Of a stretch of DNA of 64,000 nt, positions 20,057-31,966 are shown piece by piece. The first letter of the stretch is position 1; each line of letters starts with the position of its first letter. A program made the translations under genes and the position numbers. Under the pieces are notes generated by a model. That model saw only the letters and a program-made list of their open reading frames with translations, did not search any database and was not told where the DNA came from. The DNA is from Rosa chinensis (lineage: Eukaryota > Streptophyta > Magnoliopsida > Rosales > Rosaceae), in contig NC_037093.1 in NCBI RefSeq assembly GCF_002994745.2, positions 20,099,555-20,163,554 of the forward strand, read 5' to 3'.

Positions 20057-21698
20057 TGCAAAATGTAGTTGTCAGTATAGGATAAGCAGGGATCGTTCAG
20101 TCCGGGGATTGTAGGGTACACCTACACAAAAAGGTCAATTAACAAATAAAAGAATAAAATGGGGGTTTTCAAATTTGGTTCCTAATCTACTTAAAATAAA
20201 AACAAAACAAATAAAACTATATACAATGATCGACTTCCTAACCTAGACCAATACCACTCGGAAATTACTACGTGTAAAAACAGAAAATTCAATTCAACAT
20301 GCTACAAAAACATGCCCATCTTAAATGCCTAGATAAGAGCCGAAATGAAAAGCCTCAGCGGATCAATCCATTTATCTGATTCGCTCTAATGTAGGCTTGG
20401 ATCGGAAAAGTCCTTACCAAGCCTAATACTATTAATTTTTGAAAACACTCAGCATAATTCTCTTAACTAGTAGTATTATCTAACCCTCGAATCAACTCAC
20501 ACGTGCAAATTAACCATTACACATAGAATTTAACACGTAATTTCCAGAATCGTTTAACCATTGAACATAGTTTTTACCACTTTTTAGAACTAATTGCTAC
20601 TTGTTTAACTCAGCGCCTTAACAAATAACAATTACTCTTGGCATATTAAGAAAACACACAAGAACTCTCACCGTTATTCTAGCATGCAAACTTATGAACC
20701 TAACTCTGAAAATTACCTAAACACGTAAAAGGGCACAAAATTGTAACATGTATTATAAAAGAATTCTCGAAATTAACTCAATAATAAACTGAAAATCTCA
20801 AAAATATTAATAAAAATATTCTGAAAAATTCATGTCTCCAATTACACAACTCACAAATTGAAACACACAAAACCGAAATAAAAATTGTAAGTAGAGTCAT
20901 AGTTACACTTTGAAGCTTTCCTCAGCGACTTAGCAACACGGTGATGAACTCGTCTCTGCTATAGTGGTGGAGCGTCCTTGACTCAGCGCCTAAGAGCTTC
21001 GTAGATTGATGGATGGATGGTGGTCACAGTCTTGTAGAAAATGGAGGTTTGAGGAGTGAATTGGACAATCTTGGAATGGTTTTTGGCCAGGAAGTGATCT
21101 TGGCTGGGAAGTGATGTTAATTCTATTCTGGACGTTGCCTATTTATAGGGGAGCATTGGTTGGCTTTTGTCGATCATACCCTTCATCATTGGACGGATGA
21201 AATTGCATCATAATTCCTTTAATTTTCCAACTGAAACATCTCCTTTAAGGCCTTAACTCCTCTCATAATGGGGCAATTCCTTTAATTTCCAAGCTGAAAC
21301 ATTTTTCTCTTATTTATTTTCTTGTTGAAACATCTTTCTCTTTTATTCCCCAACTGAAAACGTCTTTCTCCTTTATTTTCCTTCTTCATTGCTTGGTCAA
21401 ATATCTTAATGCTTTATTTTATGACTCCATCATTGCTGTTTCCAAGAGTTCCACCAGGCAATGTTTCCTAGAGAAAATAAAGGGAATTAAAATGTAAAGA
21501 CCGCAAAAACAGTCGACAGTGAGGAATCCTAATCCAGCTAGGATTTTTTATGAATTTTACTTTTTCCACCTATTTCACTCCAAACACTCAACAAGACTCT
21601 CAAAATGACTTAATGACTCAAAACACTAAACTAAGGGAGAAATAAGGCTAAAATGAGGCACATAATCAATAATATCGTCACACTTTTTGCTCCTATCA
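20057..21698 (-). repeat. Solo LTR (Gypsy-like) inserted in the Copia linker
   Basis: The insert reads TGATAGGAGC at its 5' end and ...ACATTTTGCA at its 3' end on the minus strand (TG...CA, 1642 bp). It contains no coding sequence and splits one Copia frame. The same start, TGATAGGAGC, follows a GTGGGGGAATT purine tract at 24930, so this is the LTR start of a Gypsy-type family. The 5-bp flanks (AACCC and AAAGG) do not match, so the target duplication has decayed or a boundary is off by a few bases. Inside, a TCCTTTAATTTTCCAA-like phrase recurs near 21214, 21271 and 21350. Confidence 0.65.
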
Positions 21699-21787
21699 AA
21701 AGGTACCTGAGAAGGAACACTTGCAGCGGATTCTTCAGTTGACGATGTAGAGAGGGGGAAGAATTCTGGTAAACGAGTCTGAATATT

Positions 21788-22250
21788 CTATTCAGAATGC
21801 ATTAATGCATCATTGTTACCCTCAAATTGCGTGTCAATCTCCTGGCGCATAGCTTCTCTGTTTGACAAATCAAGACCACTTTGGAGCAGTATAGTGACAT
21901 GTTGCCGTGTTGCATCTGACAAATCATGAAGTTGACTTGGAGCTTCAGCATTAATTAGCTTGTCACGTGGTTGGCTGAATCCAACTGACCGGCTGGAGCC
22001 AAGCCGTCGGCTTGGAGAGCTTGGAGAGCCAAAAAACTGCCCATCCGAGGGCCCCACTGGTCCACCGACTTTTCTACCTTCCATCAGACCACCTTCTTTA
22101 CTTGATGACCCCGCGGTCAAGCCACCATCTCCATCCGAGGGTCCCACACCTACGGGTCCAGCGCCCAATTCTCCAATTTCTTCTTCGTTTCCTGCCTCTT
22201 CCAACTCTTTTTCGTTTCCTGCCTCAACATCAATTGCGTTTTCAACTAAT
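21788..22250 (-). pseudogene. Copia pol linker fragment upstream of the RT
   Basis: A Gly/Ser/Pro/Glu-rich low-complexity frame of the kind found between Copia integrase and RT, ending at an in-frame TAG (21788-21790). The same frame continues beyond it as RLPEFFPLSTSSTEESAASV up to the solo LTR. An additional stop is seen near 22255. Confidence 0.7.
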
Positions 22251-22303
22251 ATTTACCCAACGCCAGATTTAGATATTTGCCCAACGCCAAATTTAGACTC
22301 CAA

Positions 22304-24441
22304 GGTTGTGTTTGTTTCACAGGACTATTATGCCCCGCCTTAATTTCTGTAACAGTCCAGGACTCCTCTAACCTGGCTTAAGCTATATTAATACATGACC
22401 CATGTTTGGTACTGCTTAGGACTCAAGAGCAGAATAGTCAAAATAGTCATATCCCATGTTTGTTGGTGTTTAGGACTAATTTAATTTTGCATATCACAAT
22501 ATTTTTTTTTAAAGCAAAATATTATCTATTAATAAGAGATAATATTTATAATGTAGTTTTACACTTTTTTTTGAATCATATAAGAAATAATTTCATTAAT
22601 AAACTGCGGACATACAGGACATCCTAAAGGGTCAAAATGGCCTCTGCAAGATAGAGAGCCACATCATAAAAGATCAGCTAATACATACTTTGTGAGCAAA
22701 GTAAATTTTGCTTGATTAGAAAGGAGTGCCACCCTTGGTGATAAGGACAAGCTCCCTTCCATAATGAAAGTTTCCTAACTTAATAACAACATGAGCCTAA
22801 AAATAAGCTTCATTTCTCTAGGAGTTTTGCACCAAAACAGAGCCTCAAAGTTGATTTCTGGCAGCTTGGTCATGGGACAGTCATCTCCCTCATCTGTAAA
22901 CACACAAATATGCACAATTTTAACATGTACCTTTGATGACTATAAGACAACAAAAAACACTTCACTTAAAAAATGTCTACGTTTTCTCAGTAACCAAACA
23001 ATGAACAACAAACCGGCAAAATTTCGGTTTAATCCCCTTAACTTGTCTATCATGTAGAAATTTTGAAAGTGCTATACTGCTTACAATGATTAGTCTTATA
23101 ACATCACTATAATTAATAGCAGTATGCCAGTATACAAGTTAAGAGACAAACCTGATATGATCAGTAATACCTTCATTATTCCAGAAGTGTGCCAAAGCAG
23201 CAAGCCACAATGCACATTTCAAAGCCTCCACATACATCCGAAAACAGAACCAATTTCATTAACTCCACATATCAAAAACATAAATTACAAAATGAAACAA
23301 AAGATAAGACTGAATTTATATTATCAAAAAGTGGCTAGGAGCATTTTGTACTTGTTAGGAATCCAAAGGGCAGAGAAATGCCTGAAAGAACAATGCAGGG
23401 AAGCAGCTTGTCGTGGACTGAATCAATTACATAAACAACCAGCATTAGAGGACTTCTAAAAAAATGGGATCCTCAATTACAAGAAACAGATGGATCTGGT
23501 GCTTAGCTATTAATAAAGATAGCTCCAAGTAATGGTCAGTTTCTGGCTAATGAGTTTGACCTCAACTTAACAGTATGCGAAGGTTTTACTTCACACATCC
23601 ATACAGATAATAGTAAGAAACGAAATATATACCTGGTCCTGGATTTTGAAAATCTGTTCTTGTATCCTTGCCGATGTACATAGAACTTCTCCAATACCGA
23701 GTAGTTTCCTTCCTAAACAACAATTGATCAAATTGAAATTGATCCAGTCATGAAATTGATCAAATTCTCAACAAATCAAGCTGCTCAGACACCAAATCCT
23801 CAATCAATCTGTAAAATAATCACTACCCATAAACAAATTACAGTAGATAATCAGTCCATAATCTTTAATAAAACAAATTACAGTAGACAGAGAAAGAAGA
23901 AGGTAGAGAGGGTTGAAGGGGGGAGAGAGAGAGAGACCCAGTCATGAAATTGATCAAATTCTCAACAAATCAAGCTACTCAGACACCAAATCCTCAATCA
24001 ATCCGTAAAATAATCACTACCCATAAACAAATTACAGATAATCATTCCATAATCTTTAATAAAACAAATTATAGTAGACGGAGAAAGAAGAAGGTAGAGA
24101 GGGTTGAAGGGGAGAGTGAACAATAATCAACACAAGACAGAGAGCATGAGAAATGAGAGAATTGAACCTGAAAAAGAGCAGCCGGAGAAGACTGAAGCGA
24201 AGGAAACGAGTGAGTGAGAACGATGAGGCTGAAGCGAAGAACGAGACTTTAGCGTTGCATAAGACCTGCTTCCACAGTCCGGTGAAATTTGGGGAGACTA
24301 TGTAAGAAGGTGCGGAGGTAGACTCGGGGATTGCATAGTCTCATTTAAGTGAGTCCTTGTTTAAGCCAAACATGGGATAACTCTTACTCTAATAAATAAG
24401 ACAGTCCAATCCCATCCAATCCCATGAAACAAACACCCCCC
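22304..24441. mobile_element. Candidate TIR DNA transposon with gene-like exons (non-autonomous)
   Basis: The left end reads GGTTGTGTTTGTTTCACAGG and the right end, reversed, GGGGGGTGTTTGTTTCATGG; they share TGTTTGTTTCA. No transposase is seen and no target duplication is obvious. On the minus strand there are exon-like pieces: a CT-rich leader at about 24290-24175 ending at a CAG/GT donor, and an open 82-bp segment at about 23634-23715 bounded by TTTAG and GGTATAT that encodes LLGIGEVLCTSARIQEQIF. Another open segment near 22860-22910 follows a TTTACAG acceptor. These suggest a captured host gene that I do not recognise. Confidence 0.4.
23744..24128 (+). repeat. Tandem duplication, about 195-bp unit, two copies
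   Basis: Both copies start CATGAAATTGATCAAATTCT and end AGAGAGGGTTGAAGGGG, at 23744-23942 and 23943-24128. They differ by a few substitutions and short indels. The duplication lies in an apparent intron of the gene-like segment. Confidence 0.9.
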
Positions 24442-24444
24442 TAA

Positions 24445-24942
24445 TGTCTTCAGGACTCCAAGTCAAACAAGGAGTCTTCATATGAAATGTTCTTGTACCT
24501 TACAGATTCTCCTTTTGCTTTCCTAGTTCAACTGAGACTCCTTGTGTCATTAAGATTCCTTTTACTGGCAGGAGTAGGTTTCCTAGTCCAACTAGGACTC
24601 TGCATTTTTAGTCATTTTTCTTCATTTCTCCAAATATATTTCCTAGTTGACTCAGTATTCCTACTTTGATTGAGATTCCTAGTTGAACCAAGAATTCCTT
24701 GTTGGACCAGGAATACTCAATTTCTTCATTTCAGCTCATTTCTGCATCCCTTGTGTCTTGCCTTTATCATTTCCAACGTTTCCTTTGCTTCTCATGCTAT
24801 TTTAAGCTCATTTATGCTTCATTTGTTCCAATCGACCTAAAAATAGAAACCAACCTATTTAGCTAAGGAAATAACTAAGCAAAATATGAGGAATTAACTA
24901 TTAAAACGTCGCATTAAAATGCTCCTATCAAATTCCCCCACA
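24445..24942 (-). repeat. Gypsy-type LTR fragment with polypurine tract
   Basis: On the minus strand TGTGGGGGAATT (24931-24942) is followed by TGATAGGAGCATTTTAATGC, the usual purine-tract/LTR junction of Athila/Tat-like Gypsy elements. The LTR runs left for about 490 bp until it meets the candidate TIR element. Internal sequence to the right of the tract is not coding beyond about 100 bp. Confidence 0.6.
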
Positions 24943-25200
24943 TTTAGCTTTTGCTAGTCCCTAAGCAAAATCAAAACAAAGAAACAAAGACTCAAAATTC
25001 AAAAATATGGTAAGTATGAAAACGAAAAACTCGAAGGAGTTTTGATGCCAACCGCCAGAGAAAGTGTGTCCATCTTTTCTTGTTGTTCTTGGTCCAACTT
25101 CTTGACCCGTCCCAAATTTGAACTTTATTAGGGCGTGTTTGCTTCTAAAATTTTGAATTAATACAACAAAAAAAAAGTTATAAATATATAGAATTGTAAA

Positions 25201-25239
<39 letters not shown>

Positions 25240-25900
25240 CGTGTGTCTATGTTGAGTTTTAAAAATATTTAAATGTGGTTTTGAAAAATACCTGACAAAG
25301 CGACCAGTGTTTACTCGTTGAAAAGTACTTTTTAGATATTTCAAAAGCAATTCCAAACAAGTCCTAAGATTATTTTATTTTTATTTTTTAAGAGTGAAAC
25401 TTTTATTGTATTAATGGACTAAACAAGGTCCTTTTAAAAAAATAATAAAATAAAATAAAAAAGAACCAAACAAGGTCCTTGTTGCTTATTGTAATTTGGG
25501 GTTTAGGCACCATGTCCCCCCTATGTATTCTGCAGTTTCATTAATTAAGACTTGAGGGCAGCTACGCTAGTCCTTATTCAAAAAAAAAAAAAAAAATGAA
25601 CCAAACAAAACCAGAATAAAACATACACCAAAATAAGCAAACCTAGGCCTACTCTGGTACACGACAATTTTATAAGAATTAAACGCTCTAGTGCCTGTTA
25701 CAAAAACAAAATGCCTTGCCTTCAAAAGGAAAAATATATTCTGCTAGTTACCCACACCAAGCACGCAATTGTGGTACTTGAACACCTATAAGTTCTAAGA
25801 AGACTCATAGAAGCACCACCTGCCTATACATGCTAACAAACCTGCAAAAACTAAGCAGTTGCAACCTCTTTCCCCTTATGGTTAGAGTTATTAGAACCTT
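24943..25900. other. AT-rich repeat debris, no gene
   Basis: Contains a (TA)n(TG)n microsatellite at about 25201-25245 and two poly(A)-rich stretches near 25430 and 25580. No exon or element end is recognisable. Confidence 0.5.
25201..25245. repeat. Compound (TA)n(TG)n microsatellite
   Basis: About 10 TA units followed by about 10 TG units with one CG interruption. Confidence 0.9.
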
Positions 25901-27170
25901 TGGAAAATTAAAATAGGGGCAAGACATCCTCCCTTACACTAGCATTCTTCTTCTTCTTCTTCTGACTTGAGCCTTTAAGTTTCTTAGGTGAAGTTTTAGT
26001 CTTTATCGTACTTGATGAATTACTTATAGTAGAATTCTTGTTAGAAACTTTGCTCTTCCTTCCTCTATTACGTTCCCTCTTCTTCAACTCCGACTTCAGT
26101 ATTGGAACCTAGAGCAGGCCCCATACTAGTAGCATCCAAGTTGGATCTGCCCACCACAAGGCTCAGCCGGGGCTTCTTCAGTGACGACTCCACTTGCACT
26201 TTTCTTGGACGGCGTTGCACACTTAGACTGGTTTCAGTCGACTCACTAGCTTCAATCTCCCTGATTATCACACGCTTCTTTTGCTTGGAGGCTGAGAGTG
26301 TGAAACCACCAAACGTTTTCACCGCCACTGAGAAAGGCACCACAGGCAGCAGTTTAGCTTTGAAGACCAACATAAAGCAGTAGCAGCAAGCGCCGTTGAG
26401 GTCAGAGATTCAACCTGCGTCAAAGAATAGTTTAGATTATAGTGTATTGCCTCTGAATGATTGTACATCTCCATCGACAGTGGTGGCCCAGTAAAGGGTA
26501 GTCCCACATGCGTCCGAAACCCATAAGTCTGACATTTCCAACTAGGTTTTCAAAGAAAAAAAATCTATATGTAACATAATCCCATCCTCCACCATAAAAT
26601 TGCACTTGAACATGATCGGTTATGTCAGAACAACCTTGACCTGAATTTGAACCCTACCAACAAACAACTCTCCTTGATCCTTGCAATGAACATACCCAAA
26701 GAGCTTCTACAAAATCTGACGCATTTGTCCCCTTCAGAAGAGTAGAAGTGATGCCGTTAACCCTAATCTAGATCGAACTGTAAATTATTCAAAAGCAATA
26801 AATCGATCCATGCAACACCGTCCTACGGGGCCATCACCACCAAAGCGTGCTCTAAATCCCATGCACCGCCCTTAAAACCCGGAACTGATCAGAAGTCTCT
26901 GTGAACGTGTAACGATCCCCATGTTCCTGGATTTGGTATCGACTAGAAAAACGCCACGCGCATATGAAAATGCCTTTGAATGAGCCCTTATCATAGCCTT
27001 ATAGGCAGAAGTAGTGAGCAGTTTTCCTACTAACAAAGCTTGGGAACACCGGAGACTGAAGTCCTTAGAAGATTGTAGGTCAATTAGGCCCTTCCCATGG
27101 GACGATACAAGTTGCAGAACCATTTCATCGATGGATGACATCAGAGGAGTAAGTGAAACCACGTGGGTTT
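25900..27170 (-). pseudogene. LINE ORF1 remnant (DUF4283-type RNA-binding protein)
   Basis: Plant L1 ORF1 proteins carry an RNA-binding DUF4283 domain. From 27140 leftwards the minus strand reads MSSIDEMVLQLVSSHGKG, then ALLVGKLLTTSAYKAMIRAH. In a shifted frame (about 26915-26830) it gives FTETSDQFRVL and GGAWDLEHALVVMAP, the typical core of the domain, and then KGTNASDFVEAL. The frames change repeatedly and a basic, Ser-rich tail lies at about 26370-25920. No RT follows. The family is fairly clear; it is non-functional. Confidence 0.6.
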
Positions 27171-27287
27171 GGGAAATCTAGGGTTTGACTTGCTGCAACC
27201 AGACGTGGCTAGGGTTTCTTTTCCTAAGACTTTTTTATTTGTTCCAAAGTTACAATGTAGACTCCAAAGTATATAGTTAATGCAAAT

Positions 27288-27910
27288 TTTTACACTATTG
27301 TTCATTGTAAATGATATTATTAATATTACCTTAAAAAAATACAATGCAGCTTTTCTTGTTCGTTCTGCAAGGCCTGACAATGATACAAATTACGGATATT
27401 TACACTATTGTTACTTATTGTAACTGACATTTTTAATAGGATTAATTTATACTTACTACCTTGTACTTTTAAGGGTTCATCAATTCAGTCCCTGCATTTC
27501 TAATTTAATCAGAAAAGTCCTTGCACTCTCCAATTTCATCAAATTAATCCAATCTGTCACTATTCCGTCAATTTTAGCTGTTAAAATGCTGACGTGGGAC
27601 CTTCTCACAGAGAAAATTCCCAAACTACCCATCGCTAGGCAGTCCGTCGATGCGTTAGCGTTGTGAATGCAGATGGGTAGTTTGGAAATTTTCTCAGAAA
27701 ATTGACGAAGTGGTGACGGATTGGATCGATTTGATGAGATTGGAGAGTGCAAGGAATTTTCTGATTAAATTATAAGTGCAGGGACTAAACTGATGAACCC
27801 TTGAAAGTACAGGGTAGTAAGTAAAATTTAGTCCTTTTTAATATTACCCAAAAAAAAAATTCAATGCAGCTTTTCTTGCTCGTTTTGCAAGACATTGGTA
27901 AATTCTTGAT
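27288..27910. repeat. Diverged tandem duplication, second copy split by a TIR element
   Basis: The first copy (about 27288-27400) has TTTACACTATTGTTCATTGT, TAATATTACC and AATGCAGCTTTTCTTG. The second (about 27396-27438 plus 27844-27910) has the same landmarks in the same order, interrupted by the element at 27439-27834. The duplication therefore predates the insertion. Confidence 0.65.
27439..27834. mobile_element. 396-bp non-autonomous TIR element with 9-bp target duplication (Mutator-like)
   Basis: The ends are long inverted repeats. The left end has TACTTACTACCTTGTACTTT and GGGTTCATCAATTCAGTCCC; the right end repeats these in reverse complement, for about 160 bp each side. TTTTTAATA flanks the element at 27430-27438 and 27835-27843. 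A 9-bp duplication with long TIRs is characteristic of Mutator-like elements. No coding capacity. Confidence 0.8.
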
Positions 27911-30382
27911 GATAATGATGATATTGGCTGTGACCTTCTTTTGAATTCTCAAAAACTTCTGTCGCATCACCCCTTAGGGATAGAAAACCAACTTCTGTCT
28001 TTGTTGTGCTATTGAAGGAAAATCTTGGGCCTAGCTATCTCAACAACTTTCACCACCTCGGCACCTCAGACACGAACTCCAGTAGTACTTTTCTTCTGCT
28101 TTGTGATGGCTATTTTGGTTGTTACTTGTTACGCCCCGGACCCCGGTCAAATTTGTTTTTAATATTTTTCCAACATACAAGTTGTGAGTAAAAAAATAAG
28201 ATAAGCAAATAGAAAACAAAATCTGACACTTTCATAACGGAATTAGCTTCTCATTTTAATATAAGGATGTGTATAACTCAAGATCAATAAGAGTACTCAC
28301 TGAATGATGATCTTATATTTTCAAAACTTCAATTAACTCTAACCGCTTTCGATCACTAATCTTCATAGTTCTTGTGTTTAATAACCTACAAGACTTTTAA
28401 GGGGTGAGCTCAATCTGTGGCTCAGTAGGGAGCTATTCCTCTTCAAACAAACGATAACCAAACAATCATCATACGGTGTGCATGAATGCATGTTCTATTC
28501 CTGATAATTCACACAACAGAATAAACTGAGCCTACATGTTCCATACCATATATTTTAACACGAAGGTGACTCAGAATACTCAACTATATGAACCTAGCCC
28601 TCCTTTGCTAGTCATCTTGTCCATGCCCCTTTTGCCAGTCCCGATTTATCTTTTTAATCCTATACTAATTGTGCATTAACAATGGGCATACTTGAGATCT
28701 GGTGTCTATTGAGGTTTTGGACTCAACTGCGCAAAAGATAAATGACCAACTTTCTTACTCTAATAGTATTACACATAATACCATCACCACACTTATACTT
28801 CATATGTCTAAACTAATTGATATATCAATTGACAATATATACTTCGGAAATGTAATTGCATCCAATATTCAAGCATCCCAAAACAAGCATATCAAACAAC
28901 ATATATGCATACAATAAAAATGAGTAGAGGTTCCCCACATCCCCCTCCCTGAATTTCAAGCTATTGCATAGATACATGTCCTGCATAATAAGTAAATATC
29001 CAAGTACAATTCACATTTCATATGTGTAAGCACATAATTTATTTTAAACACAAAGCTATCATTCTAACTAAAGAACATACTTCACTATAGAGCTGATGTC
29101 TTAAGAAAATAGTACCTAAAATCTCAGGTCAGTTGGATTTCATTGAAGTGCTAAATAACTAACCAAAATGTCTTGCAGATTATTGTGAAGAAAAACTGAT
29201 ACGAATAGCTGATTTCACAAAAGCATAAGTATCTCAAATGAATTCAAAAAATGGTGTTGTGAGTTTTGTTGGAAAGTTAAGAATGTCTATGTTTAGTTTG
29301 TGATCGACCTAAACAAGTTTGAATAAGGAAAATGTTAGAACAAAATGTGTACTCAATCAAAACACACAAATTGAAACCTATACTGGATCAAATCATGTAC
29401 GTTAATAGAATTATTGCATTTCAATAGAACATATATTTGTAATTGGGATTGTAGATGCTGTATAAATTCTAAGTCTGCATAACACAAGAACATAAATACA
29501 AAAACTTACTCGATGCACTTCCATTGTCCATGATACTCCTGATTTCACCCTTATATTCTCTTAGTATATGGGACTAAAACAAGAACCACACATGCATCAG
29601 AAGGGACCAGTCTGACATATGTATAGCAATCTTGACTGCTTATCAAATTCTAACTGCTCTTTCAATTGCATCTTGATTTAAATTTAAATAACAGATAAGC
29701 TTGTCTTAAAATGAATTATATCATAAGCTTCGATTATAGTCTAAACTTAGATTAATTACATAAAAGAAGTGTATATGCAGAACACAAGTTCTAAGCAATG
29801 TCTTGTTCCATAGGCAATGTTAATTTGCTTACAATCTCCTAGTGAACTTGACATTGATTTGAAATTGTAACTGAATGCATATATACACATTCACATATGA
29901 ACTAATCTGCTATAGTGTGCACTGCAAGTTTAAACACTTAGGTTATTTCAATCTGGTAATCTAGATTTTGTCAATAATGTCTAACTACAAGGAACCTAAG
30001 AACCTTATAGTGAATAAAAATAAACACTAGTGTTCCAAGATCACATTGTAGTAGACTAAAATCACATGAATCTCAACTACAGTAGCAATGTAAACACACC
30101 TGTGTTATGAATGCATTAAACTACACACTTATATGTTTAAAGTCCTACCAAAATTTCTAAATAAATAGAAATAAAGCAAATTATATTTAATTGTTAGTCA
30201 TAATCTGCAGATTCACATTGCTATTCAAAAGTTGCAAACTGTAGTTGTACAAACTTGATTAAGCAGATAGATGACATAAGTAAAACTTAATAATATAATT
30301 GTACTTCATTGATCATATCACACTTGAATTATAAGGCTATAATACATACTAACTTGTGATGTTGCTGACATGTATTCCAACA
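27844..30382. other. Non-coding AT-rich stretch, probably retrotransposon LTR material
   Basis: At 28130 the sequence TGTTACGCCCCGGACCCCGG followed by a GGGGTGAGCTCAATCTGTGGC phrase near 28400 resembles plant Gypsy LTRs, but I cannot find matching ends. From 28930 to 30380 I see nothing beyond AT-rich sequence. Confidence 0.4.
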
Positions 30383-30944
30383 TCAAAGAGTGTCTGCAAT
30401 TCCCATATTGGCAGCATGCTTGACAATATTAGCTACTAGTAAAGCTTTTGTCAATGGATCTGCTAACTGTTCTTTTGTGCCAATCTTCACAACTTCAATC
30501 TCTTCATCTCTAACACTTCTCCTCACTGCAAAATACTTGACATTTATGTTTCTAGAACCTGAAGACCTCTTGTTATTCTTTGAGAAAAAAGACTGCTGAT
30601 GCATTGTCACAGTAAATCACCTTAGGCCTCTCTACAGAATCTATTAACTTCAAATGAGAACTAAAATTTCTCAAACACAATGCATGTCCTGTTGCTTCAA
30701 AAATAACAATATACTCAGCTTGAAAAGTTGATGTTGTTGGCAAGGTTTGCTTTGCAGTTTTCCATGAAATGGCTCCACCTGCTAGAAGAAACATATAACC
30801 AGATGTAGATTTTAAATCATTTATATCAAATTTGTAAGATGCATCAGTGTAGGCCTCCACTTCAAGCTCTTGCTTATCAATTTTCCTGTAAACTAACATA
30901 TGATCTTTGGTTTTCTTTAGATACCTCAATACTTTCTTTCCTGC
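30383..30944 (-). pseudogene. Copia RNase H segment (second Copia relic, downstream part)
   Basis: The minus strand carries RYLKKTKDHMLVYRK, YTDASYKFDINDLKSTSGY and then SVRDEEIEVVKIGTKEQLAD, the RNase H end of a Copia pol. A frame change lies near 30580. The upstream continuation is at 34597, on the other side of an inserted LTR element. Confidence 0.85.
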
Positions 30945-31378
30945 TGTTTACGTTAGAGATCCGAGGGGTCTCTAGTTAGCTTTAGAGAGAAAGAGAGAGA
31001 GCGAGATACAAGAAGTATAGTGGTTCGTCTCTCGCCTTAGCAGGAGACTACGTCCACTTGAAAAGCTTAACTATGTGTGTTGGGCCTCGCGGCCCAGGAT
31101 GATTACATGAGATGTAATGGAGTGTGTTGAGTTGTGGGAGGAGGCATTCCTTTTATAGGTGAAGGAATGCTCTTCCTTTACATGGTTTCCGATGTAGGAC
31201 TCAAATATCACTATTCTAGTATAGAAAAGCTATGTTGTGAGGGCAACTTGGCAAGGACGGATACCGTATCGTAGCTTGAACATAGGGCTACAAGATGCAA
31301 GTAGCGATTGGATCCCATGAGGGTGTTGTTTATGCTTGGTGAGGTAGCATACTAGCCTTGCTAGTAGAGGTATCTACA
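30945..31378 (-). repeat. LTR of the non-coding LTR element (3' LTR in its own orientation)
   Basis: 434 bp, nearly identical to 34111-34591 except for loss of a roughly 36-bp piece (GTGGCTTCCCGGTGACGTAT region) and an AC/AG microsatellite difference near 31000. TG...CA ends. Confidence 0.85.
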
Positions 31379-31890
31379 AGTCCCCGAAGTCCCCGAGTAA
31401 GAGGAGGTTCTTGGTTGGGGAGTTATAATCATGAAGTTATCAAGCATAAACAAAGTCCGAGAGGCGCCTAGCCCCTACAAGTCCCCGAACTCCGTAAGCA
31501 AGAAGAGGCTCTTTTAACCTACACAATGAGACAAAAACGCGCATATGTAGAATACTTGTTGTATTGGTTATCGTTCGTATTAATGGAATGCGAAAAGAAT
31601 TTGATTTGTTGCAGGCGACAAATGGTAGAAGAATTCAATATTCCATTAATGTGTATGAACATGTAAAATATTGGTAGTTGTATATGTGGATCTTATGGCC
31701 ATATAACATGCACAATAGATGGTGGCAAGTGTAATGGGTGTCCCAAGAAAATTGTGGGAGTAGTCCCGGTGACATAGTATGAAGAGTTTGTGAACTTGGG
31801 GCTTAAGTAAAGCATGTTGGATATGATCGAGCAATTAGCGTGTAGTTGAGCAAGTTGGGTGTGTAGGCGCTGTGCGAGCATGCGGGGGCG

Positions 31891-31966
31891 TGGCCCAAGC
31901 GCAAGTCGTGGCCATACTCGATACCCAAGCGCAAGTCGTGGCCATACTCGATACCCAAGCGAGTCG
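31891..31966. repeat. 30-bp tandem repeat, about 2.5 copies
   Basis: CCCAAGCGCAAGTCGTGGCC followed by ATACTCGATA is repeated head to tail, then once more in part. It lies inside the non-coding LTR element. Confidence 0.85.

Larger units (their letters stand above)
18116..22303 (-). mobile_element. Copia LTR retrotransposon, 5'-truncated, interrupted by a solo LTR
   Basis: The minus strand carries a Copia pol tail: linker, RT, RNase H, a purine tract (GAGGGGGAG, 18277-18285) and an LTR beginning TGTAGAATATTC at 18276. The linker is split by a foreign solo LTR at 20057-21698, and its two halves stay in the same frame on either side. The linker continues to about 22300, where a TIR-like element begins. 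Gag, protease and integrase are missing. The LTR is visible for only about 160 bp. Confidence 0.85.

Noticed and set aside
28126..28560. Complete Gypsy solo LTR
   Set aside because: The start resembles a Gypsy LTR but I could not find a matching end or a target duplication.
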